A DNA stretch of 41,251 bases from DASYTH01 sp035762905 (GCF_035762905.1 NZ_DASUCC010000019.1:1-41251); one strand, 5' to 3'; shown: positions 22,514 to 31,088, counted from the stretch's first letter. Numbers and translations are program-made. Notes: generated by a model not told the origin, from the sequence alone.

Positions 22514-23310
22514 CCACCGCCGCAGTCCACCGCACTACCGGACCTGGGTGGCTGGTGGCCAACATCGCCACGATCACCGGCCGCAACCTGCACCGGCTGG
22601 TGCGGGTGCCCACCCTGATCGCCTTCGCCACCGTGCAGCCGATCCTGTTCGTGCTGCTGTTCACCTACACCTGGGGCGGCGCGGTGCACCCACCCGGCGT
22701 CGAGCACTACATCGACTACGTGCTGCCCGGGATCTTCGTGCTGTCCATCGCCTTCGGTGCATCCCAGACCGGCGTAGCCATCGCCGACGACCTCGCCACC
22801 GGGATGATCGACCGGTTCCGGGCGTTGCCGATGGCCCGCTCCGCGGTGCTGGCCGGCCGCACCGTGTCCGACGCCATCCGCAACCTGTTCGTCCTCGCCC
22901 TCATGATCGGGGTCGCATCGCTGATCGGGTTCCGCTTCCACGCCGGCCCCGGTGCCGCGCTCGGCGCGGTCGGCCTGGCCCTGGCGATCGGGGTGGCCTT
23001 CTCCTGGATCTTCGCCCTGCTCGGACTGATCGTGCGCGATCCCGAATCGGCCGGCATCGGCGGGTTGCTGGCGGTCATCCCACTGATCTTCGTCAGCTCC
23101 ACCTTCGTACCCGTGGCCACCATGCCCGGCTGGCTACAGGCCTTCGCCACCCGCAACCCGATCACCATCACCGTCGACGCGCTGCGCGCGCTGTGCCTGG
23201 GCGGCCCAACCGCCACCCACGTCTGGCACGCCCTGGCCTGGATCACCGGCCTGCTCGCCGTCACCATCCCGATCGCCGTGCTGCGCTACCGCCGCGCCAC
23301 CGCCACCTAA
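22510..23310 (+). CDS. ABC-2 type exporter permease, DrrB-like
   Basis: This is a 266-residue membrane subunit with six predicted helices and the ABC-2 features PTLIAFATVQPILFVLLFTYTWGGA and GMIDRFRALPMARSAVLAGRTVSD. It ends with a short basic tail. ATG 22510 overlaps the ATPase stop (ATGA), giving translational coupling. With the preceding subunit it makes a two-gene drug exporter. The flavin monooxygenase gene follows after four bases and is therefore in the same operon. Confidence 0.94.
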   Translation: MTTAAVHRTTGPGWLVANIATITGRNLHRLVRVPTLIAFATVQPILFVLLFTYTWGGAVHPPGVEHYIDYVLPGIFVLSIAFGASQTGVAIADDLATGMIDRFRALPMARSAVLAGRTVSDAIRNLFVLALMIGVASLIGFRFHAGPGAALGAVGLALAIGVAFSWIFALLGLIVRDPESAGIGGLLAVIPLIFVSSTFVPVATMPGWLQAFATRNPITITVDALRALCLGGPTATHVWHALAWITGLLAVTIPIAVLRYRRATAT

Positions 23311-23314
23311 CACC

Positions 23315-24922
23315 ATGACCGAGCCGAACCCGCTCGACGTGCTGGTCGTGGGAGCCGGCCCAACCGGCCTGGCCCTGGCCGCCGAGCTGGCCGCCTTCGG
23401 CGTCCGGTTCCGCATCATCGACCGGCACCGCGATCGGGTGCAGGAGTCCCGGGCCCTGGCCATCCAACCGCGCACCCTGGAAGTCCTCGCCCGCCACGGC
23501 CTCGCCGACCAACTCGTCGCGGCGGGCAACCCCGCGGTCCAGCTGCACCTGCACACCCCGAACCGAACCGTGGCACTGCCCCTGTTCGACATCGGAATCG
23601 CCGACACCACCTACCCGTTCCTGCTGTTCCTGTCCCAGGCCGAAACCGAACTCATCCTCAGCGAGCACCTGTCCCAACAAGACGTCGCGGTCCAACGCGG
23701 CGTGGAACTCCTCGACCTCGACCCCGGCAGCGAGACGCTGACCTGCCGACTGCGCCACCACGCAGGCGGCCGAGAGGAGACCGTGCTCGCCCGCTATGTG
23801 GTCGGCTGCGACGGCGCCGGCAGCACCGTGCGCACCCGGGCCGGGATCGGGTTCACCGGCCACCCCTACCCGCAGACCTTCCTGCTGGCCGACCTCGACG
23901 CCGACGACCTCGACCCCGACGCGGTGCACACCTGGCTGTCCGACACCGGGATGCTGTTCTTCTTCCCCCTGCGCACACCCGCACCATTCCGGATGCTGGC
24001 CATGCGCCCACCCGACGACCCGCACACCCCGCTCACCCTCGACTACCTGCAGACCATCACCGACCGGACCACCGGCGGCCAGGTGCGCCTGCGGAATCCG
24101 GTGTGGCTGACCGAGTTCCGGCTACACAACCGCGGCGCCACCCACTACCAGACCGGCCGGATCTTCCTGGCCGGCGACGCCGCGCACATCCACAGCCCGG
24201 CCGGCGCCCAGGGCATGAACACCGGCATCCAGGACGCGGTCAACCTCGGCTGGAAACTCGCCCTATCCACCCGAGGCACCAACACCGCCCTGCTGGACAG
24301 CTACCAGCCCGAACGCGCCCCGGTCGGCCGCGCGGTACGGCGGATGAGCGACCGCGCCTTCACCATCGCCACCACCCGCAACCCGCTCATCCGCTTCGCC
24401 CGCACCCACCTCGTCCCCCGCATCGCACCCCTGGCCCTGCGCACCCGGCTGCGCGGCACCGGGTTTCGCACCATCGCCCAACTCACCATCGACTACCGGC
24501 ACAGCCCGCTCAGCACCACCGGACCCACCCCACCACGCCGCGGACCGCGACCCGGTGACCGGCTCCCCGACGCCCCCATCACCATCGACGGGCAGCCCAG
24601 CACCCTGCATGCGGCCACCGCCGCCCCCACCTACCACCTGCTGCTCTGCGGCCCCGCCACCGCCTGGAACTCGAATGCCGCCGACCAACTGCGCACCGCG
24701 TGGCCCGGATTGATCACCACACACCGACTCGGCCACCAGACCGCCCAGGATGTACTGCACGATCCCGACGGCACCGCGCTACGCCGCCTCGGCACCGACC
24801 CCGACACCCCGGTGCACTACCTGATCCGCCCAGACGGACACCTCGCCTACCGCAACCGCGGCACCGACCTCACCGGCCTGCACACCTACCTCGCCCACTG
24901 GCTCACCGCCACTGATCCATAA
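23315..24922 (+). CDS. Class A FAD-dependent monooxygenase (rifampicin-monooxygenase-like)
   Basis: This is a 535-residue aromatic hydroxylase of the PheA/TfdB and Rox type. It has the FAD motif VVGAGPTGLALAAELAAFG (about 11-29), the DG motif VVGCDGAGSTVRTRAGI, and the GD motif RIFLAGDAAHIHSPAGAQG followed by NTGIQDAVNLGWKLA. A C-terminal thioredoxin-like domain begins near 410. It uses NAD(P)H and oxygen to hydroxylate a phenol-like substrate; relatives inactivate rifamycins or tetracyclines. Its place four bases after a drug exporter suggests it inactivates the same drug. The substrate cannot be told from sequence. Confidence 0.88.
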   Translation: MTEPNPLDVLVVGAGPTGLALAAELAAFGVRFRIIDRHRDRVQESRALAIQPRTLEVLARHGLADQLVAAGNPAVQLHLHTPNRTVALPLFDIGIADTTYPFLLFLSQAETELILSEHLSQQDVAVQRGVELLDLDPGSETLTCRLRHHAGGREETVLARYVVGCDGAGSTVRTRAGIGFTGHPYPQTFLLADLDADDLDPDAVHTWLSDTGMLFFFPLRTPAPFRMLAMRPPDDPHTPLTLDYLQTITDRTTGGQVRLRNPVWLTEFRLHNRGATHYQTGRIFLAGDAAHIHSPAGAQGMNTGIQDAVNLGWKLALSTRGTNTALLDSYQPERAPVGRAVRRMSDRAFTIATTRNPLIRFARTHLVPRIAPLALRTRLRGTGFRTIAQLTIDYRHSPLSTTGPTPPRRGPRPGDRLPDAPITIDGQPSTLHAATAAPTYHLLLCGPATAWNSNAADQLRTAWPGLITTHRLGHQTAQDVLHDPDGTALRRLGTDPDTPVHYLIRPDGHLAYRNRGTDLTGLHTYLAHWLTATDP

Positions 24923-25064
24923 CCACGGCGGCAGCGAGCAACTCGCCGCCGGCCACGCCCATGATCGCCGCGATCACGCCGATGCCGAATCCCGCCACCA
25001 CACCGGCGACCGCCTGCACGGCGGCGGGCAGGATGAGCGTGCCCAGCGCGGTGAGATGGGTCAT
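24903..25064 (-). pseudogene. Stub of a TauE/SafE (TSUP) sulfite/anion exporter
   Basis: A 53-codon minus-strand reading from 25064 contains the TSUP signature region. AGVVAGFGIGVIAAIMGVAGGELL resembles the glycine-rich helix of TauE/SafE permeases (AGxxxGxGIGxxAALLGVAGGELL). Full proteins have about 250 residues; here the frame ends soon after the motif with an unrelated tail (AAAVVMDQWR), overlapping the end of the monooxygenase gene by 20 bases. It is a fragment, not a working transporter. Confidence 0.6.
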
Positions 25065-25416
25065 CACCAGCGCCACCCTGCTCTGCGGCCAGCGTACCTA
25101 GCACCGGTCCTGAGGAGGCGAGTCCCCGCAGGTAGATAACCGTCCGAACGGGACCATTCGCTGTTGCTGACTCGCCTAAATGGCCTGGCGGTGTCAGGCG
25201 CCGGTGGAGTTGCTCCGGGTAGCGATAACGACATCGTGTAGCTCATCGCGTTGCGTTTGGCCGGTCGATGGTCAGGGTGGCCGGCCCCCGTTTGTCGGCA
25301 GCCGCGGATACTCCGTCACCGGGCCGCGGTTGCCGTCGTGGCTGACCCGCAGGTAGTTGCAATCTCCCGCCCCTGATGAGGGGACCACCCCGGCCAGCCC
25401 CCGATCACGTGCTGGA
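25065..25416. other. Stretch without a recognisable gene
   Basis: I see no credible coding region in these 352 bases. GC content is slightly lower than around it (for example near 25160-25260). On the minus strand a short piece reads CNYLRVSHDGNRGPVTEYPRL, which may be a leftover of a longer gene, but I cannot place it. Confidence 0.35.
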
Positions 25417-26982
25417 TCAGACGGCGGCGTTGTGTGTGCTCGTCCTGGGACTGCCGCCCGCCGGGACCGTCGGTTGTGCGGCAGGGCGGTGACGGCGGTG
25501 CCGGCGGTGCCGGCGGGTGGCGAGGGCGGCGAGGGCGGCGAGCGTGCCGATGACCCAGAGTCGGGGGTTGGTGGCGGGTGGTCGCTTGTGCAGGGTCAGG
25601 GGTAGCAGGTCGAGGTGAACCTTGTCGGGGGTGAAGAGGATGCGGGCGGTGCCGATGCCGTAGCGGGTGAGGTCGATGCGGTAGGCGTAGGGGTCGGTGG
25701 GGTCGTCGGGGTGCAGGGCGAGGCCGCGGTAGAGGGTGGGGATGGGGGTCAGGACGCGGAGCCGGAGTTGGTCGCCGCGGGTGAAGACCTCGATGCCGGC
25801 GCCGACCATTTCGCGGGCGCGGGCGTCGGTGAGGCGGGCGGGTAGCTGGTACCGGCCGCACAGCTCGGGCCAGATCTCGGGGTGGTGCGGGCTGTCGGTG
25901 CGGATCGCCTCGCCCGGAACTCCGAGCAGGTGGTTGAGCAGAGCGGCGGTTTCGCCGGGGAGCCAGAGCATGGCCGCCCTGGCTCCGTTGGTGAAGGCCA
26001 TGACGGCGAGTCCGGCGTCGGGTGCGACGAAGATCTGTGAGTTGAAGCCGGGCAGGATGCCGCCGTGTTCGACGATCGCGTGGCCGCCGGTGGTGCCGCG
26101 CCAGAACCCGAGCCCGATGCCGGGGATGCGTGGGTCGGGTTGGTAGTGGGGTTCGAACATGGTGGCCAGCGTGGCCGGTTTGAGCACCTGGCCGAACTCG
26201 TTGGCTCCGCCGCCGAGCAGTGCGGCCAGGTAGCGGGCCATGTCGCGGGGGGTGGAGTAGACGGAGGATGCTGCCGCGGGCACCATCTCGTAGTCGGCGA
26301 CCGGCGTGGGACCGTGGGGGCCGAGGGTGTAGCCGGTGGCCAGGCGGTCCTTGATGCGGGCGGAGCGGACGAGGTCGGTGTCGGTCATGCCCAGAGGTTG
26401 GAAGATGTGCTCGCGGAAGTACCGGTCGAGCGGTTCCCGGCTGACGTCCTCGACGATCTGGCCGAGGGTGGCGAAGCCGTGGTCGGTGTAGACGAACCTG
26501 GTACCCGGCTCGGACTGGACGCGCAGCCGGCCCCGGTAGTACTCGGTCAGTGCCGGCACCGGTGTTCCGGCCGGCACGGTCTCCCCGAACAGCCGGCGGA
26601 GCAGGTCGCTGGGATGGACGACCTCGGGGATGCCGGACGTGTGGGTGAGCAGCTGGCGCACGGTCACGGGCCGGAAGACGGCCTTGGCGGGGACGAGCCG
26701 GTAGGCGCGCAGATAGTCGGCGGCGGGGGCGTCGAGGTCGATCAGGCCCTGCTCCCACAGTTGCACGACGGCGATCGCGGTGACGGTCTTGGTGATCGAG
26801 GCGATCCGGAAGACGGTGTCCTCGGTGACGGGCGCGCGCGAGTCGATGTCCGCGACCCCGTGGGCGTGGAAGTACTCCAGGGATCCGTTGCGCACGACGC
26901 CGATCGCCAAACCGACGGCGGGACGGCGGTTGAGGATCGCGTTGACCCTGGCGGTGATCTCGAGCTGGTCGGTCTCTGACAT
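25417..26982 (-). CDS. Beta-lactamase-fold serine hydrolase (class C/esterase-like)
   Basis: This is a 521-residue protein with the penicillin-binding/class C fold. The catalytic SxxK is S62-I-T-K65, the YxN-like motif is YTD in TRFVYTDHGFATLG, and the third motif is HGG in VEHGGILPGFN. The last 130 residues add a beta-rich lipocalin-like region, one short hydrophobic segment (WVIGTLAALAALA) and a His/Arg repeat (RRHRRHRRHR). No signal peptide is apparent. It is more likely an esterase or D-aminopeptidase than a beta-lactamase. ATG 26982 follows AGGAGGAG. It is divergent from the wax ester synthase gene across a DosR-like palindrome. Confidence 0.85.
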   Translation of the reverse strand: MSETDQLEITARVNAILNRRPAVGLAIGVVRNGSLEYFHAHGVADIDSRAPVTEDTVFRIASITKTVTAIAVVQLWEQGLIDLDAPAADYLRAYRLVPAKAVFRPVTVRQLLTHTSGIPEVVHPSDLLRRLFGETVPAGTPVPALTEYYRGRLRVQSEPGTRFVYTDHGFATLGQIVEDVSREPLDRYFREHIFQPLGMTDTDLVRSARIKDRLATGYTLGPHGPTPVADYEMVPAAASSVYSTPRDMARYLAALLGGGANEFGQVLKPATLATMFEPHYQPDPRIPGIGLGFWRGTTGGHAIVEHGGILPGFNSQIFVAPDAGLAVMAFTNGARAAMLWLPGETAALLNHLLGVPGEAIRTDSPHHPEIWPELCGRYQLPARLTDARAREMVGAGIEVFTRGDQLRLRVLTPIPTLYRGLALHPDDPTDPYAYRIDLTRYGIGTARILFTPDKVHLDLLPLTLHKRPPATNPRLWVIGTLAALAALATRRHRRHRRHRPAAQPTVPAGGSPRTSTHNAAV

Positions 26983-27059
26983 GGCTCCTCCTGGTAGGTC
27001 CAGCACCGACGCTGCTCTGTCGCGGGCGCGGGGAAAGGAGTCGATCGGCTCGTGCCGGC

Positions 27060-27073
27060 GGGTCGAACGTCCC
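27060..27073. promoter_or_regulatory. DosR/DevR-like palindrome
   Basis: GGGTC-GAAC-GTCCC matches the mycobacterial DosR core (GGGAC-N4-GTCCC) with one mismatch. It lies between divergent genes, 53 bases before the WS/DGAT start and 78 bases before the serine hydrolase start. Similar palindromes occur at 28504, 31356, 32320, 37379 and 37407. Confidence 0.5.
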
Positions 27074-27125
27074 TGGCTTTGCCTGCCAGTGAGCCACACG
27101 CTGGCGGGGAAAGGGGGTGCCGGTG

Positions 27126-28472
27126 ATGGAGCGACTCGGCGCCGAGGATCTGCTCATGCTGTGGCCGGATGCGGCCTGGCCCCAGGAGATCGGTGCGGTT
27201 GCCGTGCTCGACGGCGCGGCCCTGTTCGACGCTGGCGGCCGGTTCCGGATCGAGGCGGTGCGGGAAGCCGTCCAGGCCCGCCTGCACCTGGCCCCACGGT
27301 TGCGGCAGGTGCTTGCGGTGCCGCGGCGCGGGCTGGGCGGTCCGTTGTGGACCGATGCCCCGGCCTTTGACATCGCCCAGCATGTGCGGGTTGTCCCACT
27401 CACGGCGCCGGGCGACGAGGGCGCGCTGCTGTCGGCGGTCGAACGGCTGCGCCGCCGCCGGTTGGACCGCTCGCAGCCGTTGTGGCAGCTGTGCTTCCTG
27501 CCGGGCCTGCCCGGGCGCCGGGTCGGCCTGTTCGTCAGGCTGCACCACGTCGTCGCCGACGGAGTCGCGGGAATCGCCACCATCGGCGCCCTGCTCGACA
27601 CCGCTACAGTGGCACCGGTCCCGCCGTGGGCGCCGGCACCGCAACCGGCGGCGTGGGAGCTGTTCGCCGACAACCTCCAGCGGCACAAGGACAAGCTGTG
27701 CGCGACGCTCGCTCACCCGGTGCGCGCCGGGCGGCGGCTGCGGGCCGCACCGCCGCCGGTGCCCACCGGAGCCGCGGCGCCCGCGACCAGCCTGAACCGC
27801 TTCGCCGGACCGGACCGATCGCTGGCTCTGGTCCGCGCCGATCTCAAGGCGGTCAAGCGGATCGCGCACGCGCACGGCGGCACCGTCAACGACGTGCTGC
27901 TGGCGGTCACCGCTGGTGGCCTGGCCGCGCTGCTGCGCGGCCGGGGAGAACGGGTCGACGGACTGACCCTGCCGGTCTACGTGCCGGTCTCGCTGCGCGC
28001 GGAACCGGACCGCGCTCGGGCGCGGGGAAACCTGATCGGGCAGATGGTGGTTCCGCTGCCGGTCGGGATCGCCGACCCAGGCCTGCGGCTGTACCGCATC
28101 GCCGCCGAGACCACCGTCCGCAAGGCGATGAGCCATCCCCCGCTGGGCAGCGCGTTCGGCGGCCGGATCGCCCGGCGCGCCCTGCTGTCCGTTCTGGACC
28201 GCTACCCGGTGAACGTGACCACGGCCGACCTGACCGGCCCACCTCGACCGGTCTCCCTGGCCGGGGCACGCCTGCTCGAGGTGTTCCCGATCCTGCCGCT
28301 GATCGCGAACGTCGCCCTCGGCGTAGGCGCACTGTCCTACACCGACCAGTTCGCCATCGCCGTGACCGCCGACCGGGACGCCTACCCCGATCTCGAGGTC
28401 TTCACGACAGGTCTGCGGGAGCAGTTCGCGCTGCTCGACCGGTCAGTCACGCCGGCGCGGCGCCGGAGCTGA
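27126..28472 (+). CDS. Wax ester synthase/diacylglycerol acyltransferase (WS/DGAT)
   Basis: This is a 448-residue WS/DGAT. The catalytic HHxxxDG is HHVVADG at about residue 140. The second family block is GGTVNDVLLAVTAGGLAALLRGRGE, followed by LPVYVPVSLRAEPDRARARGNLIGQMVVPLPVG. The enzyme would join acyl-CoA to diacylglycerol or a long-chain alcohol and build storage lipid. In Mycobacterium tuberculosis the homologue tgs1 is a DosR-regulated dormancy gene. I use ATG 27126 because GGGGG lies eight bases upstream; a GTG at 27117 would overlap that site. A DosR-like palindrome lies 53 bases upstream. Confidence 0.9.
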   Translation: MERLGAEDLLMLWPDAAWPQEIGAVAVLDGAALFDAGGRFRIEAVREAVQARLHLAPRLRQVLAVPRRGLGGPLWTDAPAFDIAQHVRVVPLTAPGDEGALLSAVERLRRRRLDRSQPLWQLCFLPGLPGRRVGLFVRLHHVVADGVAGIATIGALLDTATVAPVPPWAPAPQPAAWELFADNLQRHKDKLCATLAHPVRAGRRLRAAPPPVPTGAAAPATSLNRFAGPDRSLALVRADLKAVKRIAHAHGGTVNDVLLAVTAGGLAALLRGRGERVDGLTLPVYVPVSLRAEPDRARARGNLIGQMVVPLPVGIADPGLRLYRIAAETTVRKAMSHPPLGSAFGGRIARRALLSVLDRYPVNVTTADLTGPPRPVSLAGARLLEVFPILPLIANVALGVGALSYTDQFAIAVTADRDAYPDLEVFTTGLREQFALLDRSVTPARRRS

Positions 28473-28503
28473 CCGGGGCGGTGCGGGCCGACCTGATCCA
28501 TTC

Positions 28504-28517
28504 GGGACCTTGGTCTC
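28504..28517. promoter_or_regulatory. DosR/DevR-like palindrome upstream of hypC
   Basis: TTC-GGGAC-CTTG-GTCTC matches the DosR core in spacing, with one mismatch in the right arm. It ends 36 bases before the hypC start. Confidence 0.5.
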
Positions 28518-28553
28518 TGCTGCGGTCCCCGGACGGCGTGCCAGCGTGTGGGT

Positions 28554-28826
28554 ATGTGTCTTGGGGTGCCTGGGCGGATCCTCGATGTGGAGGTGCCGGC
28601 GGACCGGCCGGATCTACGGACCGGAACGGTGGACTTCGGTGGCGTGCGGCGCACGGTGTGCCTGGCCTACACGCCGGAGGCCGGGGTGGGTGACTACGTG
28701 ATCGTGCATGTGGGGTTCGCGATCACAGTGGTTGACGAGGACGAGGCGGCGCGGACGCTGGCGGTGCTGCGGGCCATGCCCGGCGCGTTGGAGACCGAGC
28801 TGGGGCCGGAGGCGAGCGCGTCGTGA
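28554..28826 (+). CDS. hypC: Hydrogenase maturation chaperone HypC
   Basis: This 90-residue HypC/HupF chaperone starts MCLGVPGRI. Cys2 is the essential residue that binds the iron of the NiFe(CN)2CO cofactor, so ATG 28554 is the biological start and the in-frame GTG six bases earlier is not. The family core (VDFGGVRRTVCLAYTPEAGVGDYVIVHVGFAITVVDEDEA) is intact. It works with HypD to build the cofactor. The stop overlaps the hypD start. No strong Shine-Dalgarno is seen. Confidence 0.95.
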   Translation: MCLGVPGRILDVEVPADRPDLRTGTVDFGGVRRTVCLAYTPEAGVGDYVIVHVGFAITVVDEDEAARTLAVLRAMPGALETELGPEASAS

Positions 28827-29929
28827 AATACCTGGCGGAGTACCGCGATCCGGAGCTGGCTCGGCGGTTGCTGGGTGAGTTGCGGGCGGTCGCGACCCGG
28901 CCGTGGGCGATCATGGAAGTCTGCGGTGGGCAGACGCACACCCTGGTGCGGCAAGGCATCGACGAACAGCTGCCGGCGGGGATCCGGATGGTGCACGGTC
29001 CCGGCTGCCCGGTGTGTGTCACGCCGCTGGAGATGGTTGACAAGGCGGTGGCGATCGCCGGACGGCCCGGGGTGATCTTCACAAGCTACGGGGACATGCT
29101 GCGGGTGCCGGGCACGACCGGGGATCTGCTGGGGGTGAAGGCCCGCGGTGGTGATGTCCGGGTGGTGTACTCGCCGCTGGATGCGGTGCGGATCGCGGCG
29201 GAGCACCCGGACCGGCAGGTGGTGTTCTTCGCGGTGGGGTTCGAGACCACCGCGCCGGCCAACGCGATGGCCGTGCTGCACGCGTCCCGGGCCGGGCTGG
29301 CGAACTTCAGCATGCTGGTCAGCCATGTGCTGGTGCCACCGGCGATCACCGCGATCCTGGACGCGCCGGACAACGAGGTGCGGGCATTCCTGGCCGCCGG
29401 GCACGTGTGCGCGGTGATGGGCTTCACCGAGTACGAGCCGATCGCCGCCCGGTACCGGGTGCCGATCGTGGTCACCGGGTTCGAGCCGCTGGACCTGCTG
29501 GAGGGGATCCTGATGGCCGTGCGGCAGCTCGAGACGGGCCGCGCGGCGGTGGAAAACCAGTACGCCCGCGCCGTCCGGCGATCGGGCAACCCGGCCGCGC
29601 AGGCGGCGGTGGCCGAGGTGTTCGCGGTGACCGGCCGGGCCTGGCGCGGAATCGGACCGATCCCGGCCAGCGGGTTGCGGCTGGCCGGGGCGTTTACCGA
29701 CTTCGATGCCGAGACCCGGTTCGCCACCGGCACGATCGCGGTGCGGGAGAACCCGGAGTGCATCGCCGGGGCGATCCTGCGCGGCACCAAGGTCCCCACC
29801 GACTGCACCGCCTACCGGGTGCGCTGCACGCCGCGTACACCGTTGGGCGCGCCGATGGTGTCCAGCGAGGGCACTTGCGCGGCCTATCACAACGCCGGCC
29901 GCCGGCCGTCCACCGTGGCGGAATCATGA
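28823..29929 (+). CDS. hypD: Hydrogenase maturation protein HypD
   Basis: This 368-residue protein carries the [4Fe-4S] cluster and redox thiols on which Fe(CN)2CO is assembled. Conserved blocks are MEVCGGQTHTLVRQGI, VHGPGCPVCVTP, FFAVGFETTAPANA, GHVCAVMGFTEYEPIA, VTGFEPLDLLEGI and near the end IAGAILRGTKVPTDCTAY. All known HypD cysteine motifs are present. GTG 28823 overlaps the hypC stop (GTGA). Its own stop overlaps an ATG that opens a 25-codon ORF leading into hypE. Confidence 0.96.
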   Translation: MKYLAEYRDPELARRLLGELRAVATRPWAIMEVCGGQTHTLVRQGIDEQLPAGIRMVHGPGCPVCVTPLEMVDKAVAIAGRPGVIFTSYGDMLRVPGTTGDLLGVKARGGDVRVVYSPLDAVRIAAEHPDRQVVFFAVGFETTAPANAMAVLHASRAGLANFSMLVSHVLVPPAITAILDAPDNEVRAFLAAGHVCAVMGFTEYEPIAARYRVPIVVTGFEPLDLLEGILMAVRQLETGRAAVENQYARAVRRSGNPAAQAAVAEVFAVTGRAWRGIGPIPASGLRLAGAFTDFDAETRFATGTIAVRENPECIAGAILRGTKVPTDCTAYRVRCTPRTPLGAPMVSSEGTCAAYHNAGRRPSTVAES

Positions 29930-30003
29930 GCGAGCTTGCGAGCGAATCAATGTCACAGGGCGTCCGCTCGCGGCGGATCCGAGCCTGCGAGGAGACGGCC
30001 TAA
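29926..30003 (+). CDS. 25-codon linker ORF between hypD and hypE
   Basis: ATG 29926 overlaps the hypD stop (ATGA), and the TAA overlaps the hypE ATG (TAATG). Translation could therefore pass from hypD through this short ORF to hypE. The peptide begins MSELASES, the same eight residues with which HypE begins, because a 20-base repeat lies at both starts. It is Arg- and Glu-rich (RSRRIRACEETA at the end) and has no recognisable fold. It is more likely a by-product of a small inserted repeat that keeps the operon coupled than a working peptide. Confidence 0.4.
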   Translation: MSELASESMSQGVRSRRIRACEETA

Positions 30004-30022
30004 TGAGCGAGCTTGCGAGCGA
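29926..30022 (+). repeat. Two copies of a 20-base repeat at successive start codons
   Basis: ATGAGCGAGCTTGCGAGCGA occurs at 29926-29945 and again at 30003-30022. In the spacer CGCTCGC can pair with GCGAGCG of the first copy, so the unit can fold into a hairpin. From memory, GAGCGAGCTTGCGAGCGAATC-like units recur in many actinomycete genomes, often at gene starts; this needs a search. Confidence 0.7.
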
Positions 30023-31064
30023 GTCGTCGACCGCGTTCAGCTGCCCGATACCCCGTACCGAGACCGAGGTGGTGCTGCTCGGGCACGGCTCCGGTGGCCA
30101 GCTCATGGCCGAGTTGCTCGGCGAGGTCATCACGCCCGCGCTGGGAATGCACGGCCCACTGGAAGATGCCGCGGTGCTCGATCTGGACCGGCCGGAAGTG
30201 GTGGTCAGCACGGACAGCTTCGTGGTCACGCCTCGATTCTTCCCTGGTGGGGACATCGGTTCGCTGGCCGTGCACGGCACGGTCAACGACATCGCGATGC
30301 GCGGCGCCCGGCCGGTCGCGCTGACCCTGTCCTACCTCCTCGAGGAGGGTCTGCCGCTGGCCGACCTGCGCCGGATCACCGACTCGGTGGCCGCCGCCGC
30401 GGCGGCCGTGGGTGTGCCGGTCGTTGCCGGCGACACCAAGGTGGTCGGGCGCGGCGCGGCGGACGGGATCTACCTGACCACCACGGGCATCGGGGTGCGG
30501 CTGCCGGGTGCCGAGGTGAGCGCGGCCGCCGGTCGCCCGGGGGATGTGGTGCTGCTGTCCGGCGCGATCGGCCGGCACGGCACGGCGATCCTGGCCGCCC
30601 GGGAGGATCTGGGCTTCGCCGGTGACCTGAGCTCGGACAGCCAGCCGCTGCACGGCCTGGTGGCGGCCATGATCGCGGCCGGTGGCCCGGCCGTGCACGC
30701 GCTGCGCGATCCCACCCGCGGCGGTCTGGCCAGCGCGCTCAACGAACTCGCCGCCGCCGCGTCGGTGGCCATCGAGATCACTGAAGCCGAGCTGCCCGTG
30801 CCGGCGCCGGTCGCGTCGCTGTGCGACCTGCTCGGTCTCGATCCGTTGCACGTGGCCAACGAGGGCTGTCTGGTCGCGCTGGTCGCGCCGGACCACGCGG
30901 ACGCCGTGCTGGCCGCGATGCGCGCCCTACCCGAGGGTGCGGAGGCCCGGGCGATCGGGCGGGTGACCGCCGACCCGGCCGGATGGGTCACCGCCCGCAC
31001 CCTGGTCGGCTCGTCGCGGATCGTCGACATGCTGGTCGGCGAGCAACTGCCACGCATCTGCTGA
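30003..31064 (+). CDS. hypE: Hydrogenase maturation protein HypE (carbamoyl dehydratase)
   Basis: This 353-residue PurM-like ATPase dehydrates the carbamoyl group on its C-terminal cysteine to thiocyanate, the source of cyanide for the NiFe cofactor. The essential C-terminus PRIC is present. Other blocks are LGHGSGGQLMAELL, DSFVVTPRFFPGGDIGSLAVHGTVNDIAMRGARP, AGDTKVVGRG and LRDPTRGGLASALNE. The first eight residues (MSELASES) come from the repeat and are not family sequence; the conserved part begins about residue 20. HypA, HypB and HypF and the hydrogenase itself are not in the window. Confidence 0.95.
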   Translation: MSELASESSTAFSCPIPRTETEVVLLGHGSGGQLMAELLGEVITPALGMHGPLEDAAVLDLDRPEVVVSTDSFVVTPRFFPGGDIGSLAVHGTVNDIAMRGARPVALTLSYLLEEGLPLADLRRITDSVAAAAAAVGVPVVAGDTKVVGRGAADGIYLTTTGIGVRLPGAEVSAAAGRPGDVVLLSGAIGRHGTAILAAREDLGFAGDLSSDSQPLHGLVAAMIAAGGPAVHALRDPTRGGLASALNELAAAASVAIEITEAELPVPAPVASLCDLLGLDPLHVANEGCLVALVAPDHADAVLAAMRALPEGAEARAIGRVTADPAGWVTARTLVGSSRIVDMLVGEQLPRIC

Positions 31065-31088
31065 CGCCACGCCGGACGGCGGTGCGGT

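Noticed and set aside
25490..25555. Short tandem GGCGGTGCC and GAGGGCGGC repeats
   Set aside because: They lie inside the serine hydrolase gene and encode its His/Arg tail; low-complexity coding sequence, not a CRISPR or separate repeat element.
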